A DNA stretch of 64,000 nucleotides from JBFHDX01 sp041584475 (GTDB taxonomy: Bacteria; Pseudomonadota; Alphaproteobacteria; UBA8366; JADFVY01), in contig JBFHDX010000005.1 of assembly GCA_041584475.1 (NCBI GenBank), forward strand, positions 5,026 to 69,025, given 5' to 3'. The notes under the pieces are model-generated. The model saw only the letters and a list, made by a program, of their open reading frames with translations. It was not told the origin of the DNA and ran no database searches. Positions 1-9,005 of this stretch are shown here, one piece after another. Each line of letters opens with the position of its first letter. Position 1 is the stretch's first letter. A program made the translations under genes and the position numbers.

Positions 1-1
1 C

Positions 2-1750
2 GATTACCTGGGCGAACGCGGCTTGGCGACGAAATATCTCAGCGAATTGATGAACCCGAAGGCGGACCCGATGGGCCCGGAAAACGTGCTGATCTTCGCA
101 ACCGGGCCGCTGACCGGCACGATGTCGTCGACGAGCGGCAGATATGCCGTGATCACCAAGGGTCCGCTGACCAACGCGATCGCCTGTTCCAACTCCGGTG
201 GAAAGTTCGGAGCCGACCTGAAATATGCTGGATACGACCTTCTTATCGTTGAAGGAAAATCGCCAACGCCGGTGTACCTCCATATCGTCGACGACGATGT
301 CCAGATCCTGCCGGCCGACGAGATCTGGGGCACCACGGTCTGGCACACCGAAGAGCTTCTCAAGGCCAAGCATCAGAACCCGCTGCTCAAGGTTGCGTCG
401 ATCGGTGTCGCCGGTGAGCGGGGCGTGCGTTACGCCTGTATCGTGAACGACCTGCATCGCGCCGCCGGCCGGTCGGGCGTCGGTGCCGTCATGGGATCGA
501 AGAACCTCAAGGCGATCGCGGTACACGGTACGAAGGGCGTCAGGGTCAAGGACCCGGCCGCTTTCATGGCGGCAGTGCGCGAGACGAAGGAACTGCTGGC
601 AGCGAGCGATGGCCGCAAGAGTCTGACGAAGTACGGCACGAACGCGATGATGGACTCGATGCAGACCTTCGGCGGCCTGCCGACCCGGAATTTCCGCGAG
701 GTTCAGTTCGAAGGTGCCGACAATGTGAACGCCAAGGCGATGCGGAGGGTCGGACCCGATGGACATCGCAATCTCTTGACGAACAAAGCGTGCTTCGGCT
801 GCACGATCGCCTGCGGCCGCATCGCGCACATCAACGAAAAGCACTTCACCATCGTCAACAAACCGAAATACCGACACGCGTCGGGTGGTCTCGAGTATGA
901 GACGGCCTTCGCGTTCGGACCCATGGTCGGCGTCGACGACATCGATGCGCTGACCTACGCCGGCTTCATGACCAACGAGCACGGCTATGACCCGATCTCG
1001 TTCGGAGGCACGCTGGCGGCGGCGATGGAGCTGTTCGAGATGGGCGTGATCAGCGAGGCGGACACGGACGGCGTGCCGCTGAATTTCGGCAATGCGGAAG
1101 CGTTGACGACCATGGCGGAGAAGACGGGTCTATACGAGGGATTCGGTCAGGTTCTCGGTCTCGGATCGCGGCTCATGTGCGAGAAGTACGGGCATCCGGA
1201 AATCGCCATGCATGTCAAGGGCCAAGAATTCGCCGGTTACGATTCGCGTGCCCTGCAAGGCATGGGACTTGGCTTCGTGACCAGCAACCGTGGTGCCTGC
1301 CACCTCAAGCATGACGTCTTCGCGGAGGACATGGAGGATCAGACCGGCCAGGGCAAAGCGAAGCCCTGCAAGGATTCGCAGGATCGCATTGCGATGATCG
1401 ATTCGTCCGGCCTGTGCCTGTTTACGACGGCGGCGTGGGGCGTCACCGAGTTTCAGAAGCAGATCTCGGCAGCGTGCGAAGGCGACGACTGGACCGAGGA
1501 GCGGCTCGTCGAAATCGGCGAACGCATCTGGAACCTCGAGCGACTATTCAATCTCGAGGCGGGCATTACGGCCAAGGATGACACGTTGCCGAAGCGCTTG
1601 CTGGAGGAGCCCGCGCCGTCAGGGACCGCCAAGGGACGCGTCAACGAACTGACGAAGATGCTGCCCGAATACTACGACCTGCGCGGCTGGACGGCGGAAG
1701 GCGAGCCCACGACACAGACGCTTCAGCGTCTCGGCCTCGCGGAGCGGTAG
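2..1750 (+). CDS. Aldehyde:ferredoxin oxidoreductase, tungsten-containing (5' partial)
   Basis: Large catalytic subunit of an AOR-family enzyme, which oxidises aldehydes to carboxylic acids at a tungsten-bis-pterin centre next to a [4Fe-4S] cluster. The frame is open to the left edge. The first visible residues match the family's conserved N-terminal DFLGGRGLG-type segment, so roughly 30 residues are missing. The family sequence FATGPLTGT with SGRY lies near residues 30-40. The cluster ligands are visible as C-x2-C-x3-C (visible residues 264, 267, 271), with the fourth Cys in SSGLC (472). A FAD reductase gene follows after 4 bp and a sulfur carrier gene after that. This order resembles the bacterial AorABC enzymes of Aromatoleum, whose small Fe-S subunit AorA would then lie upstream, outside the window. 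The exact substrate cannot be told from sequence. Confidence 0.93.
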   Translation, partial: DYLGERGLATKYLSELMNPKADPMGPENVLIFATGPLTGTMSSTSGRYAVITKGPLTNAIACSNSGGKFGADLKYAGYDLLIVEGKSPTPVYLHIVDDDVQILPADEIWGTTVWHTEELLKAKHQNPLLKVASIGVAGERGVRYACIVNDLHRAAGRSGVGAVMGSKNLKAIAVHGTKGVRVKDPAAFMAAVRETKELLAASDGRKSLTKYGTNAMMDSMQTFGGLPTRNFREVQFEGADNVNAKAMRRVGPDGHRNLLTNKACFGCTIACGRIAHINEKHFTIVNKPKYRHASGGLEYETAFAFGPMVGVDDIDALTYAGFMTNEHGYDPISFGGTLAAAMELFEMGVISEADTDGVPLNFGNAEALTTMAEKTGLYEGFGQVLGLGSRLMCEKYGHPEIAMHVKGQEFAGYDSRALQGMGLGFVTSNRGACHLKHDVFAEDMEDQTGQGKAKPCKDSQDRIAMIDSSGLCLFTTAAWGVTEFQKQISAACEGDDWTEERLVEIGERIWNLERLFNLEAGITAKDDTLPKRLLEEPAPSGTAKGRVNELTKMLPEYYDLRGWTAEGEPTTQTLQRLGLAER

Positions 1751-1754
1751 GCCG

Positions 1755-3011
1755 ATGGACCACGTCGTGCTCGGCGCTGGTCCGGCCGGCGTCATCGCCG
1801 CCGAGACGCTGCGACGTGTCGATCCCGGCGGATCGGTCACGCTCGTCGGCGACGAGGCTCCTCCGCCCTATTCCCGGATGGCGATCCCCTATCTGCTCGC
1901 AGAGGACGTCGACGAGCAAGGCACTTACCTGCGCCGTGATATGCGGCACTTCGATCGTGCGGGCATCATGCTCAGGCAGGACCGAGCGACGGGGATCGGG
2001 CCGTCCGAGCGCACGGTATCCCTCGCAAGCGGAGATACCTTGCACTTCGACAGACTGCTGATCGCAACGGGTTCTCGGGCGATCCGGCCGCCTATCACCG
2101 GCATCGATCTGCCCGGCATCGAGAATTGCTGGACGCTCGAGGATGCACGAAGGATCGCCGCGCGGGCGGTCGCCGGGAAGCAGGTCGTGCTGATCGGCGC
2201 CGGTTTCATCGGCCTGATCGTGCTCGAGGCGCTTGCGGCGCGGAAGGTGGAGCTCACGGTTGTCGAGACGGCGGACAGGATGCTGCCGCGCATGATGGAC
2301 GATACGGGGGCCGCCCTGATCAAGCGCTGGTGCGAAGCCAAGAACGTCCGGGTGCTGACGGGAACATCCGTATCCTCGATCGAGGAGCACGGAGAGGGTT
2401 TGCGCCTCGCGCTCGCCGACGGGGAGACGCTCACCGCGCACCTCGTCGTCTGCGCGACCGGCGTGCGGCCGAACCTCGATTTCCTCGACGGCTCCGGTAT
2501 CGCAACGGATGCGGGAGTCCTGGTGGACCGATCCCTGATGACCAATGTCGAAGGGATCTACGCCGCGGGCGATGTTGCGCAGGGACCTGAATTCCCCACG
2601 GGCAGCCAGGCGATCCATGCGATCCAGCCGACGGCAAGCGAGCACGGTCGTATCTCGGCGTTGAACATGGCCGGAATTCGCACCCCGTATCGCGGCAGCC
2701 TGGCGATGAACGTGCTCAATACGCTTGGGCTTGTCTCCAGCTCGTACGGCCTGTGGGACGGCGTCGACGGCGGCGAGCGGGTCGTCGCCTGCGACGAACA
2801 GGCTTTCCGTTATCTCCGACTGGAATTCGACAAGGACATGCTCGTCGGGGCACTCGCCCTCGGTCTTACACAGCACGTCGGTGTCCTTCGCGGCTTGATA
2901 CAGACACGAACACCGCTGGGCACCTGGAAAGACAGGCTGCTGGAGGATCCGCACCTCGTCATGCATGCCTATCTCGAATGCGCCCAAGGCTCGACCGCAC
3001 GCTTCAATTGA
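1755..3011 (+). CDS. FAD/NAD(P)-dependent oxidoreductase, likely AOR electron-transfer subunit
   Basis: Pyridine nucleotide-disulfide oxidoreductase fold of 418 residues. An N-terminal FAD-binding GAGPAG motif begins near residue 7, a second Rossmann motif GAGFIG (NAD-binding) lies near residue 150, and the C-terminal FAD motif IYAAGDVAQ lies near 272. No redox-active CxxC pair is seen, which fits the rubredoxin/ferredoxin reductase-like branch rather than the disulfide reductases. The start ATG is 4 bp after the AOR stop, so the two are co-transcribed and probably translationally coupled. By analogy with AorC of the Aromatoleum enzyme, it would pass electrons from AOR to NAD+. That role is inferred from context; the fold is clear. 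Confidence 0.85.
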   Translation: MDHVVLGAGPAGVIAAETLRRVDPGGSVTLVGDEAPPPYSRMAIPYLLAEDVDEQGTYLRRDMRHFDRAGIMLRQDRATGIGPSERTVSLASGDTLHFDRLLIATGSRAIRPPITGIDLPGIENCWTLEDARRIAARAVAGKQVVLIGAGFIGLIVLEALAARKVELTVVETADRMLPRMMDDTGAALIKRWCEAKNVRVLTGTSVSSIEEHGEGLRLALADGETLTAHLVVCATGVRPNLDFLDGSGIATDAGVLVDRSLMTNVEGIYAAGDVAQGPEFPTGSQAIHAIQPTASEHGRISALNMAGIRTPYRGSLAMNVLNTLGLVSSSYGLWDGVDGGERVVACDEQAFRYLRLEFDKDMLVGALALGLTQHVGVLRGLIQTRTPLGTWKDRLLEDPHLVMHAYLECAQGSTARFN

Positions 3012-3019
3012 TTGCAGGC

Positions 3020-3271
3020 ATGATCATCGCACTGAAGATGTCCGGTTTGCTCACGCGTTACCTTCCCGCCGATGCGAAGGATGGGCGGGCGGATATCGAG
3101 CTTCCCGAGGGCACGACGGTCGCGGGGCTGCTCCGCCAGCTGGGGATTCCGGGCGAAGGCTCTTATCTGATCGTCGTCAATGACTCGACCATTCCGCGCG
3201 ACAAGCGGGCTGGGCACGTCCTTTCGGCCGGCGACGCGGTGGCCATCGTACCGCCACTGCGGGGCGGGTGA
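3020..3271 (+). CDS. MoaD/ThiS-family sulfur carrier protein
   Basis: A small protein of 83 residues with a beta-grasp ubiquitin-like pattern: a hydrophobic first strand, ELPEGTTVAGLLRQLGI as the central helix region, IVVNDS, and a terminus of PPLRGG. The C-terminal Gly-Gly is what MoaD and ThiS use for adenylation and thiocarboxylation. It lies 8 bp after the FAD reductase gene and closes the operon. MoaD-like proteins next to AOR genes are thought to serve synthesis of the tungsten/molybdenum pterin cofactor. That assignment is contextual and a ThiS-type role is not excluded. The ATG at 3020 is preferred because upstream in-frame codons run back into the previous gene. Confidence 0.82.
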   Translation: MIIALKMSGLLTRYLPADAKDGRADIELPEGTTVAGLLRQLGIPGEGSYLIVVNDSTIPRDKRAGHVLSAGDAVAIVPPLRGG

Positions 3272-3471
3272 CGCCCGCGGGCGCGCGTACCATTCAGCGG
3301 TCTGTATCTCAGCGGTCTGTATCGACATCCGCCAACTACGCCGGAGTTGGCCGGCGCCGCATGAATGGCCCATCGGCGAGAGGCCGGCCCGAGTTTCTCA
3401 TGCCCCGACTGTTCCCGGTCGGCAACCGCCACAGGCCATGGTTTGAGGAGCAAATTACAGAGGCTTGTTAG

Positions 3472-3548
<77 letters not shown>

Positions 3549-3654
3549 GTATCGGCTCGGGAACGTCCATGTACTGCAGCGCCCGTCCGAGTGTCAAGCA
3601 CGGTCCCCAGCGCCATCCCTCGCGATCGGAAGCCTGTGCCGTCTCCCGGGTGCG

Positions 3655-3730
3655 TGGTGGGCGATGACGGGCTCGAACCGCCGACCTTCCGGGTGTAAAC
3701 CGGACGCTCTCCCGACTGAGCTAATCGCCC
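3655..3730 (-). tRNA. tRNA-Val (anticodon TAC)
   Basis: On the minus strand the acceptor stem GGGCGAT pairs with ATCGCCC. The D arm contains GCTC..GAGC, the anticodon stem TCCGG/CCGGA encloses loop TTTACAC (anticodon TAC), and the T loop is TTCGAGC. The discriminator is A and CCA is encoded (3655-3657). The hup to tRNA-Val to tRNA-Asp order after lon is common in alphaproteobacteria. Confidence 0.97.
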
Positions 3731-3739
3731 GCCTCACCG

Positions 3740-3768
3740 ATTACAAGACGGCATGACTGAGAAAGCAA
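3740..3768 (-). promoter_or_regulatory. Candidate sigma-70 promoter for tRNA-Val/tRNA-Asp
   Basis: Read on the minus strand: TTGCTT (-35, 3763-3768), a 17-bp spacer and TGTAAT (-10, 3740-3745), placing the start about 3-4 bases before the tRNA-Val 5' end. The -35 box touches the hup terminator stem, so termination and re-initiation are packed back to back. Confidence 0.5.
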
Positions 3769-3802
3769 CAGCCGGCCATCCGAGAATCGAATGGCCGGCT
3801 GT
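3768..3802 (-). terminator. Intrinsic terminator after the HU gene
   Basis: A perfect 12-bp inverted repeat (3768-3779 and 3791-3802, core GCCGGCCAT) with an 11-nt loop lies 20 bp past the HU stop codon. The minus strand continues TGCTTTC, a short T-tract; the plus strand side also has TTTT, so the hairpin could act in both directions. Confidence 0.75.
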
Positions 3803-3822
3803 TTTCGTTATGTCAAGGACGA

Positions 3823-4095
3823 TCAGTTGACCGCTTCCTTGAGGCCCTTTCCGGCCTTGAACTTCGGCTGCTTCGACGCAGGAATATGGATACGGGCCCC
3901 GGTGCGCGGGTTCCGCCCCATCGATGCCTTGCGCTGCATGACGTTGAACGTACCAAAGCCGACGAGGCGAACGTCATCGCCACGCCTCAGTGCCTTGGTG
4001 ATGCTATCGAACACTGCGTCAACCGCCCGCGTGGCGTCGGCCTTCGAAAGGCCGGACTCACTGGCGACAGACGAAATGAGATCATTCTTATTCAC
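3823..4095 (-). CDS. hupB: HU family DNA-binding protein
   Basis: A 90-residue histone-like protein that bends and compacts DNA as a dimer. It has the family's standard length and pattern: NKNDLI at the N terminus, VGFGTF in the middle, and the DNA-binding arm motif GRNPRTG near residues 60-66. The start is GTG at 4095, giving VNKNDLI where most homologues have MNKNDL; an AAGGGGG ribosome-binding site lies about 9 nt upstream. A longer in-frame start upstream would add unrelated residues. It sits downstream of lon on the same strand but has its own promoter and terminator. Confidence 0.95.
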   Translation of the reverse strand: MNKNDLISSVASESGLSKADATRAVDAVFDSITKALRRGDDVRLVGFGTFNVMQRKASMGRNPRTGARIHIPASKQPKFKAGKGLKEAVN

Positions 4096-4169
4096 TGCAG
4101 AACCCCCTTCTGGACAGGGAATGGTGTGGGTCGTATTGCTTGTTAGGTCGTCTCCGGAAGACGGGCCTG

Positions 4170-4199
4170 AGTGTACTTGGGTTTGCCATCGGCCGTCAA
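4170..4199 (-). promoter_or_regulatory. Candidate sigma-70 promoter for hupB
   Basis: Minus strand: TTGACG (-35, 4194-4199), 18-bp spacer, TACACT (-10, 4170-4175). The predicted start is near 4163, giving a leader of about 68 nt before the GTG start of HU. Confidence 0.6.
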
Positions 4200-4240
4200 C
4201 GCCAGAACCGCAGAAATCCTCGCTTTTCCACAACAAATGA

Positions 4241-4264
4241 CGCCCCGGGAGGGGTCCAGGGGCG
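4241..4264 (-). terminator. Probable terminator after lon
   Basis: Minus strand GC-rich hairpin with 6-bp arms CGCCCC (4259-4264) and GGGGCG (4241-4246) and a 12-nt loop, followed by TCATTTGTTG. It lies 34 bp past the lon stop. The T-tract is interrupted, so it is only moderately convincing. Confidence 0.45.
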
Positions 4265-4297
4265 CCAATTTCCATTTCTCGTCGTCTTTTCGGCCGC

Positions 4298-6706
4298 TTA
4301 GTGGGTCGTCAGCGTGCCCCGATCGTCCGTTTCGCCCTGCTGAGCAACGGTTTCCGCGTCGGCCTTCCATTCGATCGCAGTCAGCGGTTCCACCAGTGCG
4401 TTTTCTAGAACTTGGTCGACCGTCGTGACTGCTACGATTTCAAGGTTTTCCTTAACGTTGTCAGGAATCTCGGCGAGATCCTTAACATTGTCGCTTGGAA
4501 TCAGCACGATCTTGATGCCACCACGCAATGCGGCAAGCAGCTTTTCTTTCAGGCCACCGATCGGCAGCACGCGGCCACGAAGCGTGATTTCCCCGGTCAT
4601 CGCAATGTCGCGCCGGACCGGAATGCCGGTCAGCACCGATACGATCGACGTCACCATGGCCGTTCCGGCCGACGGCCCGTCCTTGGGCGTCGCCCCTTCC
4701 GGCACATGGACGTGGATGTCGGTCTTGCCGAACACCGGCGGTTCGATGCCGAAGGACGGGGCGCGGCTCTTGACGTAACTCTCCGCCGCTTGGACCGACT
4801 CCTGCATCACGTCGCCCAGCTTTCCGGTCTTCAGCACCCGTCCCTTGCCCGGGACGCTTACCGACTCGATCGTGAGCAGTTCACCGCCGAACTCGGTCCA
4901 AGCCAGACCGGTAACGACGCCGACGAGGTCCTTCTCCTCGAGTTCACCGTAGCGGTATTTGCGGACACCCGCGAACTTGTCGAGACTCGCCGGCGTCACC
5001 TCGACCGACTTTTCGTCGCCCTCGCTGAGCAGGATTTCCTTGATCGCCTTGCGCGTCAGGCTGGCAATCTCGCGCTCGAGGTTGCGAACGCCTGCCTCGC
5101 GCGTGTAGTACCGGATCAGATCGCGCAGAGCTTCCTCGGTAATGCTCCACTCATCTTCCTTCAGACCGTTCTGCTTCATCTGCTTGGGAATGAGGTAGCG
5201 AACGGCGATCTGCACCTTTTCATCCTCGGTGTATCCCGGAATCCGGATGACCTCCATGCGGTCGAGCAGAGGCTGCGGCATGCGCAACGTATTCGCCGTC
5301 GTGATGAACATCACGTCGGAGAGGTCGTAGTCGACCTCGAGATAATGATCCGCGAAGGTGCTGTTCTGCTCGGGATCGAGCACTTCCAGCAGGGCCGACG
5401 AGGGATCTCCCCGCCAGTCGGCGCCGAGCTTGTCTATCTCGTCGAGCAGGAACAGGGGATTCGAAGATTTCGCCTTCTTCATTCCCTGGACGATCTTGCC
5501 CGGCATCGAACCGATATAGGTTCGACGATGACCACGGATTTCCGCTTCGTCGCGTACGCCGCCGAGCGACATGCGGACGAAATTGCGCCCGGTGGCGCGC
5601 GCGATCGACTTGCCCAAAGAGGTCTTGCCGACGCCTGGCGGTCCGACCAAACACAGGATCGGACCCTTGACCTTGTCGGTCCGATTTTGCACCGCAAGGT
5701 ACTCGAGAATACGCTCCTTCACTTTCTCGAGCCCGTAATGGTCATCGTCGAGGACCTTGTGCGCGACCTTCAGGTCGCGCTTGGTCTTGGTCGGCTTCTT
5801 CCAAGGAATGTTCAGTAGCCAGTCGAGGTAGTTCCTGACGACGGTGGCCTCCGCCGACATGGGACTCATCGAGCGAAGCTTCTTGAGCTCGGCTTCGGAT
5901 TTCTCGCGGGCTTCCTTGGAGAGCTTGACCGAGCGGATCTTCGATTCCAGTTCCGACAACTCGTCGCGACCGTCCTCGGTCTCGCCCAGTTCCTTCTGAA
6001 TCGCCTTTAGCTGCTCGTTCAGATAGTACTCGCGCTGGGTCTTCTCCATCTGCCGCTTGACGCGGTTGCGGATACGCTTTTCCACCTGCAGGACGCTGAT
6101 CTCGCCTTCCATGAACGCGTAAACGCGCTCGAGCCGCTCCAACGTGCTCTCGGTTTCAAGCAGCTGCTGTTTGTCCGAGATCTTGAGCGTCAGATGCTGG
6201 GCGACGGTGTCGGCAAGCTTGTTCGGCTCCTCGATCTGGTTGATCGAGATCAGCACCTCCGCCGGAATTTTCTTGTTCAGCTTGATGTACTGCTCAAACT
6301 GCGAGACCACCGCACGGCCAAGCGCCTCCAGTTCCTGGGGGTCCTCCTCGACCTCTTCGAGCGGGTCGGCATAGACCTGGAAGAAATGGGGATTGTCGGT
6401 GAACCGCCGGATCCTCGCCCGCTGTCCTCCTTCGACAAGCACCTTTACCGTGCCGTCCGGCAGCTTCAGCAGCTGCAGTACCGTGCCGATGGTGCCGACC
6501 GTGTAGATGTCTGACGGCGTCGGATCATCCTGCGAGGCGTTCTTCTGGGTGACAAGCAGGATCTGCTTGTCGTCCTTCATGACGTCCTCGAGCGCCTTGA
6601 CCGACTTCTCGCGCCCGACGAAGAGCGGCACGATCATGTGCGGAAAGACGACTATGTCACGTAGTGGCAGGACCGGATAGGTGACGCCGCGCGGAATTTC
6701 AAGCAT
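4298..6706 (-). CDS. lon: ATP-dependent endopeptidase Lon
   Basis: Cytoplasmic ATP-dependent serine protease that degrades misfolded and regulatory proteins. At 802 residues it has the usual LonA length. An N-terminal LAN domain starts with YPVLPLRDIVVFPHM, followed by a coiled-coil region. The AAA+ module has Walker A GPPGVGKT near residue 355. The protease domain carries the catalytic Ser in PKDGPSAGTAM (about residue 675) and the Lys in GGLKEKLLAA (about 718), so the Ser-Lys dyad is intact. It is encoded directly after clpX on the same strand, 117 bp away. Confidence 0.98.
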   Translation of the reverse strand: MLEIPRGVTYPVLPLRDIVVFPHMIVPLFVGREKSVKALEDVMKDDKQILLVTQKNASQDDPTPSDIYTVGTIGTVLQLLKLPDGTVKVLVEGGQRARIRRFTDNPHFFQVYADPLEEVEEDPQELEALGRAVVSQFEQYIKLNKKIPAEVLISINQIEEPNKLADTVAQHLTLKISDKQQLLETESTLERLERVYAFMEGEISVLQVEKRIRNRVKRQMEKTQREYYLNEQLKAIQKELGETEDGRDELSELESKIRSVKLSKEAREKSEAELKKLRSMSPMSAEATVVRNYLDWLLNIPWKKPTKTKRDLKVAHKVLDDDHYGLEKVKERILEYLAVQNRTDKVKGPILCLVGPPGVGKTSLGKSIARATGRNFVRMSLGGVRDEAEIRGHRRTYIGSMPGKIVQGMKKAKSSNPLFLLDEIDKLGADWRGDPSSALLEVLDPEQNSTFADHYLEVDYDLSDVMFITTANTLRMPQPLLDRMEVIRIPGYTEDEKVQIAVRYLIPKQMKQNGLKEDEWSITEEALRDLIRYYTREAGVRNLEREIASLTRKAIKEILLSEGDEKSVEVTPASLDKFAGVRKYRYGELEEKDLVGVVTGLAWTEFGGELLTIESVSVPGKGRVLKTGKLGDVMQESVQAAESYVKSRAPSFGIEPPVFGKTDIHVHVPEGATPKDGPSAGTAMVTSIVSVLTGIPVRRDIAMTGEITLRGRVLPIGGLKEKLLAALRGGIKIVLIPSDNVKDLAEIPDNVKENLEIVAVTTVDQVLENALVEPLTAIEWKADAETVAQQGETDDRGTLTTH

Positions 6707-6823
6707 GGGCCCTCTAGCATCGTTGCCCGCACCTGCATCGGCACGGATCGGATTTCGGGAGTCGCCAATTAAGTGGCCGTTGCTCGCCGCGCATTCAAGC
6801 CCGGGGACGCACGCACGCCAGGC

Positions 6824-8092
6824 TCATGCGCTGCTGCTGCCGACGTCCTCGCGCCGGTCGGAATAGATATAGAGTGGCTCGGCCCGGCCTTCCACGACCT
6901 CGCGATTGATGACGATTTCCTCGACGGCCTCGAGTCCGGGCAGCTCGTACATGGGATCGAGCAGAATCGACTCCATGATCGACCGCAGTCCGCGGGCGCC
7001 GGTCTTGCGGGCGATCGCCTTCTGCGCAATCATACGCAACGCGTCATCCGTCAATTCCAGACGGACGTCTTCCATCTCGAACAGGCGCTGATATTGCTTC
7101 ACCAGGGCATTGCGCGGCCGGGTGAGGATTTCCACCAGCGCCTCCTCGTCGAGATCGTCCAGCGTCGCGATCACGGGCAACCGGCCGACGAACTCGGGGA
7201 TCAGGCCGAACTTGAGAAGGTCCTCGGGCTCGACGTCGCGCAGGATCTCGCCAACCTGGCGATCTTCCGGTCCGCGGACATCGGCGCCAAAGCCGATCGA
7301 GGAGCCACGGTGACGCCCGGCGATGATCTTCTCGAGCCCCGCGAACGCACCGCCGCAGATGAACAGGATATTGGTCGTATCGACCTGGAGGAATTCCTGC
7401 TGCGGGTGCTTGCGGCCACCCTGTGGCGGCACGCTCGCGACCGTACCCTCCATGATCTTCAGCAGCGCCTGCTGGACGCCCTCGCCCGATACGTCGCGCG
7501 TGATCGACGGGTTGTCGGACTTGCGGCTGATCTTGTCGACTTCATCGATATAGACGATGCCGCGCTGCGCACGCTCGACATTGTAGTCCGCTGCCTGCAG
7601 CAACTTCAGGATGATGTTCTCGACATCCTCGCCGACGTAACCGGCCTCGGTCAGAGTCGTGGCATCGGCCATCGTGAACGGCACGTCCAGGATGCGCGCC
7701 AGCGTCTGGGCAAGAAGCGTCTTGCCGCAGCCGGTCGGCCCGATCAGGACGATGTTCGACTTGGCGAGTTCGACGTCGTTGTTCTTGCCGCCATGGGCGA
7801 GGCGCTTGTAATGGTTGTGCACGGCCACGGAGAGGACCCGTTTGGCGTGCTCTTGCCCGATTACGTAATCGTCGAGTACCGAGCGGATCTCGGCCGGGGT
7901 CGGCACGCCGTCACGCGACTTGGAAATCGCCGACTTGTGATCCTCGCGAATGATGTCCATGCACAGCTCGACGCATTCGTCGCATATGAATACGGTCGGG
8001 CCCGCGATGAGCTTGCGGACTTCGTGCTGACTCTTCCCGCAGAAGGAGCAGTACAGCGTGTTCTTGGAGTCGCCTCCGGAAGACTTTGTCAT
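6824..8092 (-). CDS. clpX: ATP-dependent Clp protease ATP-binding subunit ClpX
   Basis: AAA+ unfoldase (422 residues) that feeds substrates into ClpP. The N-terminal zinc-binding domain shows two Cys pairs, CSFC and CDEC, within the first 40 residues. Walker A is GPTGCGKTLLAQ (near residue 120), Walker B contains IVYIDEVDKI, and the C-terminal sensor-2 segment GARGLRSIMES is present. It lies between clpP and lon on the same strand, a standard alphaproteobacterial arrangement. A 219-bp gap separates it from clpP, so it may have its own promoter, but no clear one was identified. Confidence 0.98.
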   Translation of the reverse strand: MTKSSGGDSKNTLYCSFCGKSQHEVRKLIAGPTVFICDECVELCMDIIREDHKSAISKSRDGVPTPAEIRSVLDDYVIGQEHAKRVLSVAVHNHYKRLAHGGKNNDVELAKSNIVLIGPTGCGKTLLAQTLARILDVPFTMADATTLTEAGYVGEDVENIILKLLQAADYNVERAQRGIVYIDEVDKISRKSDNPSITRDVSGEGVQQALLKIMEGTVASVPPQGGRKHPQQEFLQVDTTNILFICGGAFAGLEKIIAGRHRGSSIGFGADVRGPEDRQVGEILRDVEPEDLLKFGLIPEFVGRLPVIATLDDLDEEALVEILTRPRNALVKQYQRLFEMEDVRLELTDDALRMIAQKAIARKTGARGLRSIMESILLDPMYELPGLEAVEEIVINREVVEGRAEPLYIYSDRREDVGSSSA

Positions 8093-8311
8093 CGAGTTCT
8101 ATCCGCTTCGTTTCCTCGACTCGGCAATGTTACCGAAAGGTCGCCCATACCGACAATCCGAAAAACACCATAATCCGGGCCTTTTTAATATAGGTTTAAC
8201 GATATCCGCGATAGCCCGGACTCGGGACACCGCTCGCAGAACGAGACCATACAAGTGCGGCGCACCGACATGAGAGGGAACCGCACGCAGCGGACGACCC
8301 GGCGGGTCCGC

Positions 8312-8968
8312 CTAATCGCCGCCCTTGCCCTCTCCCGCCGCGCTATCCGACGCGGGAATCGGCCGCGAGGTTACGACCTCATCGATCAGACCGAACTCCT
8401 TGGCCTCCTCCGGCGCGAGGAATTTGTCACGTTCCACCGCGGATTCGATGACCTCGAGCTTCTGACCCGTATGACGGACGAAGATCTCGTTCAGCCTCTG
8501 GCGGATGCTCAGGATCTCCTTGGCATGGATTTCGATATCCGTCGCCTGTCCCTGGAAGCCGCCCGATGGTTGATGGATCATGATCCGGCTGTTCGGCAGC
8601 GAGTAACGCTTGCCTTTGGCGCCGGCGCACAGCAGCAGCGCTCCCATCGACGCCGCCTGACCGATGACGACGGTCGACACGTCGGGCCGGATATATTGCA
8701 TCGTGTCGTAGATCGACAGCCCGGAAGTCACCACCCCGCCCGGCGAGTTTATGTAGAACGCGATATCTTTGGTGGGGTTTTCAGACTCCAGGAACAGCAG
8801 CTGCGCACATATCAGGCTCGCGACCGCATCGTTCACGCCACCGGTGAGAAAGATGATCCGCTCCTTCAGGAGCCGGGAATAGATATCGTAGGCCCTTTCG
8901 CCGCGATTGGTCTGCTCGACGACCATCGGGACGAGCGTGTTCATGTAGATGTCGTGTCGGGTGGACAT
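8312..8968 (-). CDS. clpP: ATP-dependent Clp protease proteolytic subunit ClpP
   Basis: Serine peptidase of 218 residues forming the tetradecameric Clp chamber. The catalytic triad is complete: Ser107 in GQAASMGA, His132 in MIHQP and Asp181 in VERDKF. INSPGG near residue 75 is the oxyanion-forming segment. The start may be ATG at 8968 or the internal Met9 (MNTLVPMV), which many homologues use; the N-terminal propeptide makes either possible. It lies 37 bp after tig on the same strand. Confidence 0.98.
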   Translation of the reverse strand: MSTRHDIYMNTLVPMVVEQTNRGERAYDIYSRLLKERIIFLTGGVNDAVASLICAQLLFLESENPTKDIAFYINSPGGVVTSGLSIYDTMQYIRPDVSTVVIGQAASMGALLLCAGAKGKRYSLPNSRIMIHQPSGGFQGQATDIEIHAKEILSIRQRLNEIFVRHTGQKLEVIESAVERDKFLAPEEAKEFGLIDEVVTSRPIPASDSAAGEGKGGD

Positions 8969-9005
8969 TCAAGTGTACCGCCGTTTCTGGTGTTGGTCCC
9001 GGCGC

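Noticed and set aside
1641..2987. Long minus-strand frame opposite the FAD reductase gene
   Set aside because: The plus-strand protein has all FAD and NAD motifs; the minus-strand product is low in hydrophobic pattern and unlike any family.
4412..5818. Long open frame on the plus strand opposite lon (about 468 codons)
   Set aside because: It is antisense to a complete, well-conserved lon gene. Its product is Arg/His/Asp-rich with no recognisable motif, typical of GC-rich antisense frames.
6773..8173. Long plus-strand frame opposite clpX
   Set aside because: It is the antisense shadow of clpX, which has complete catalytic motifs and conserved length.
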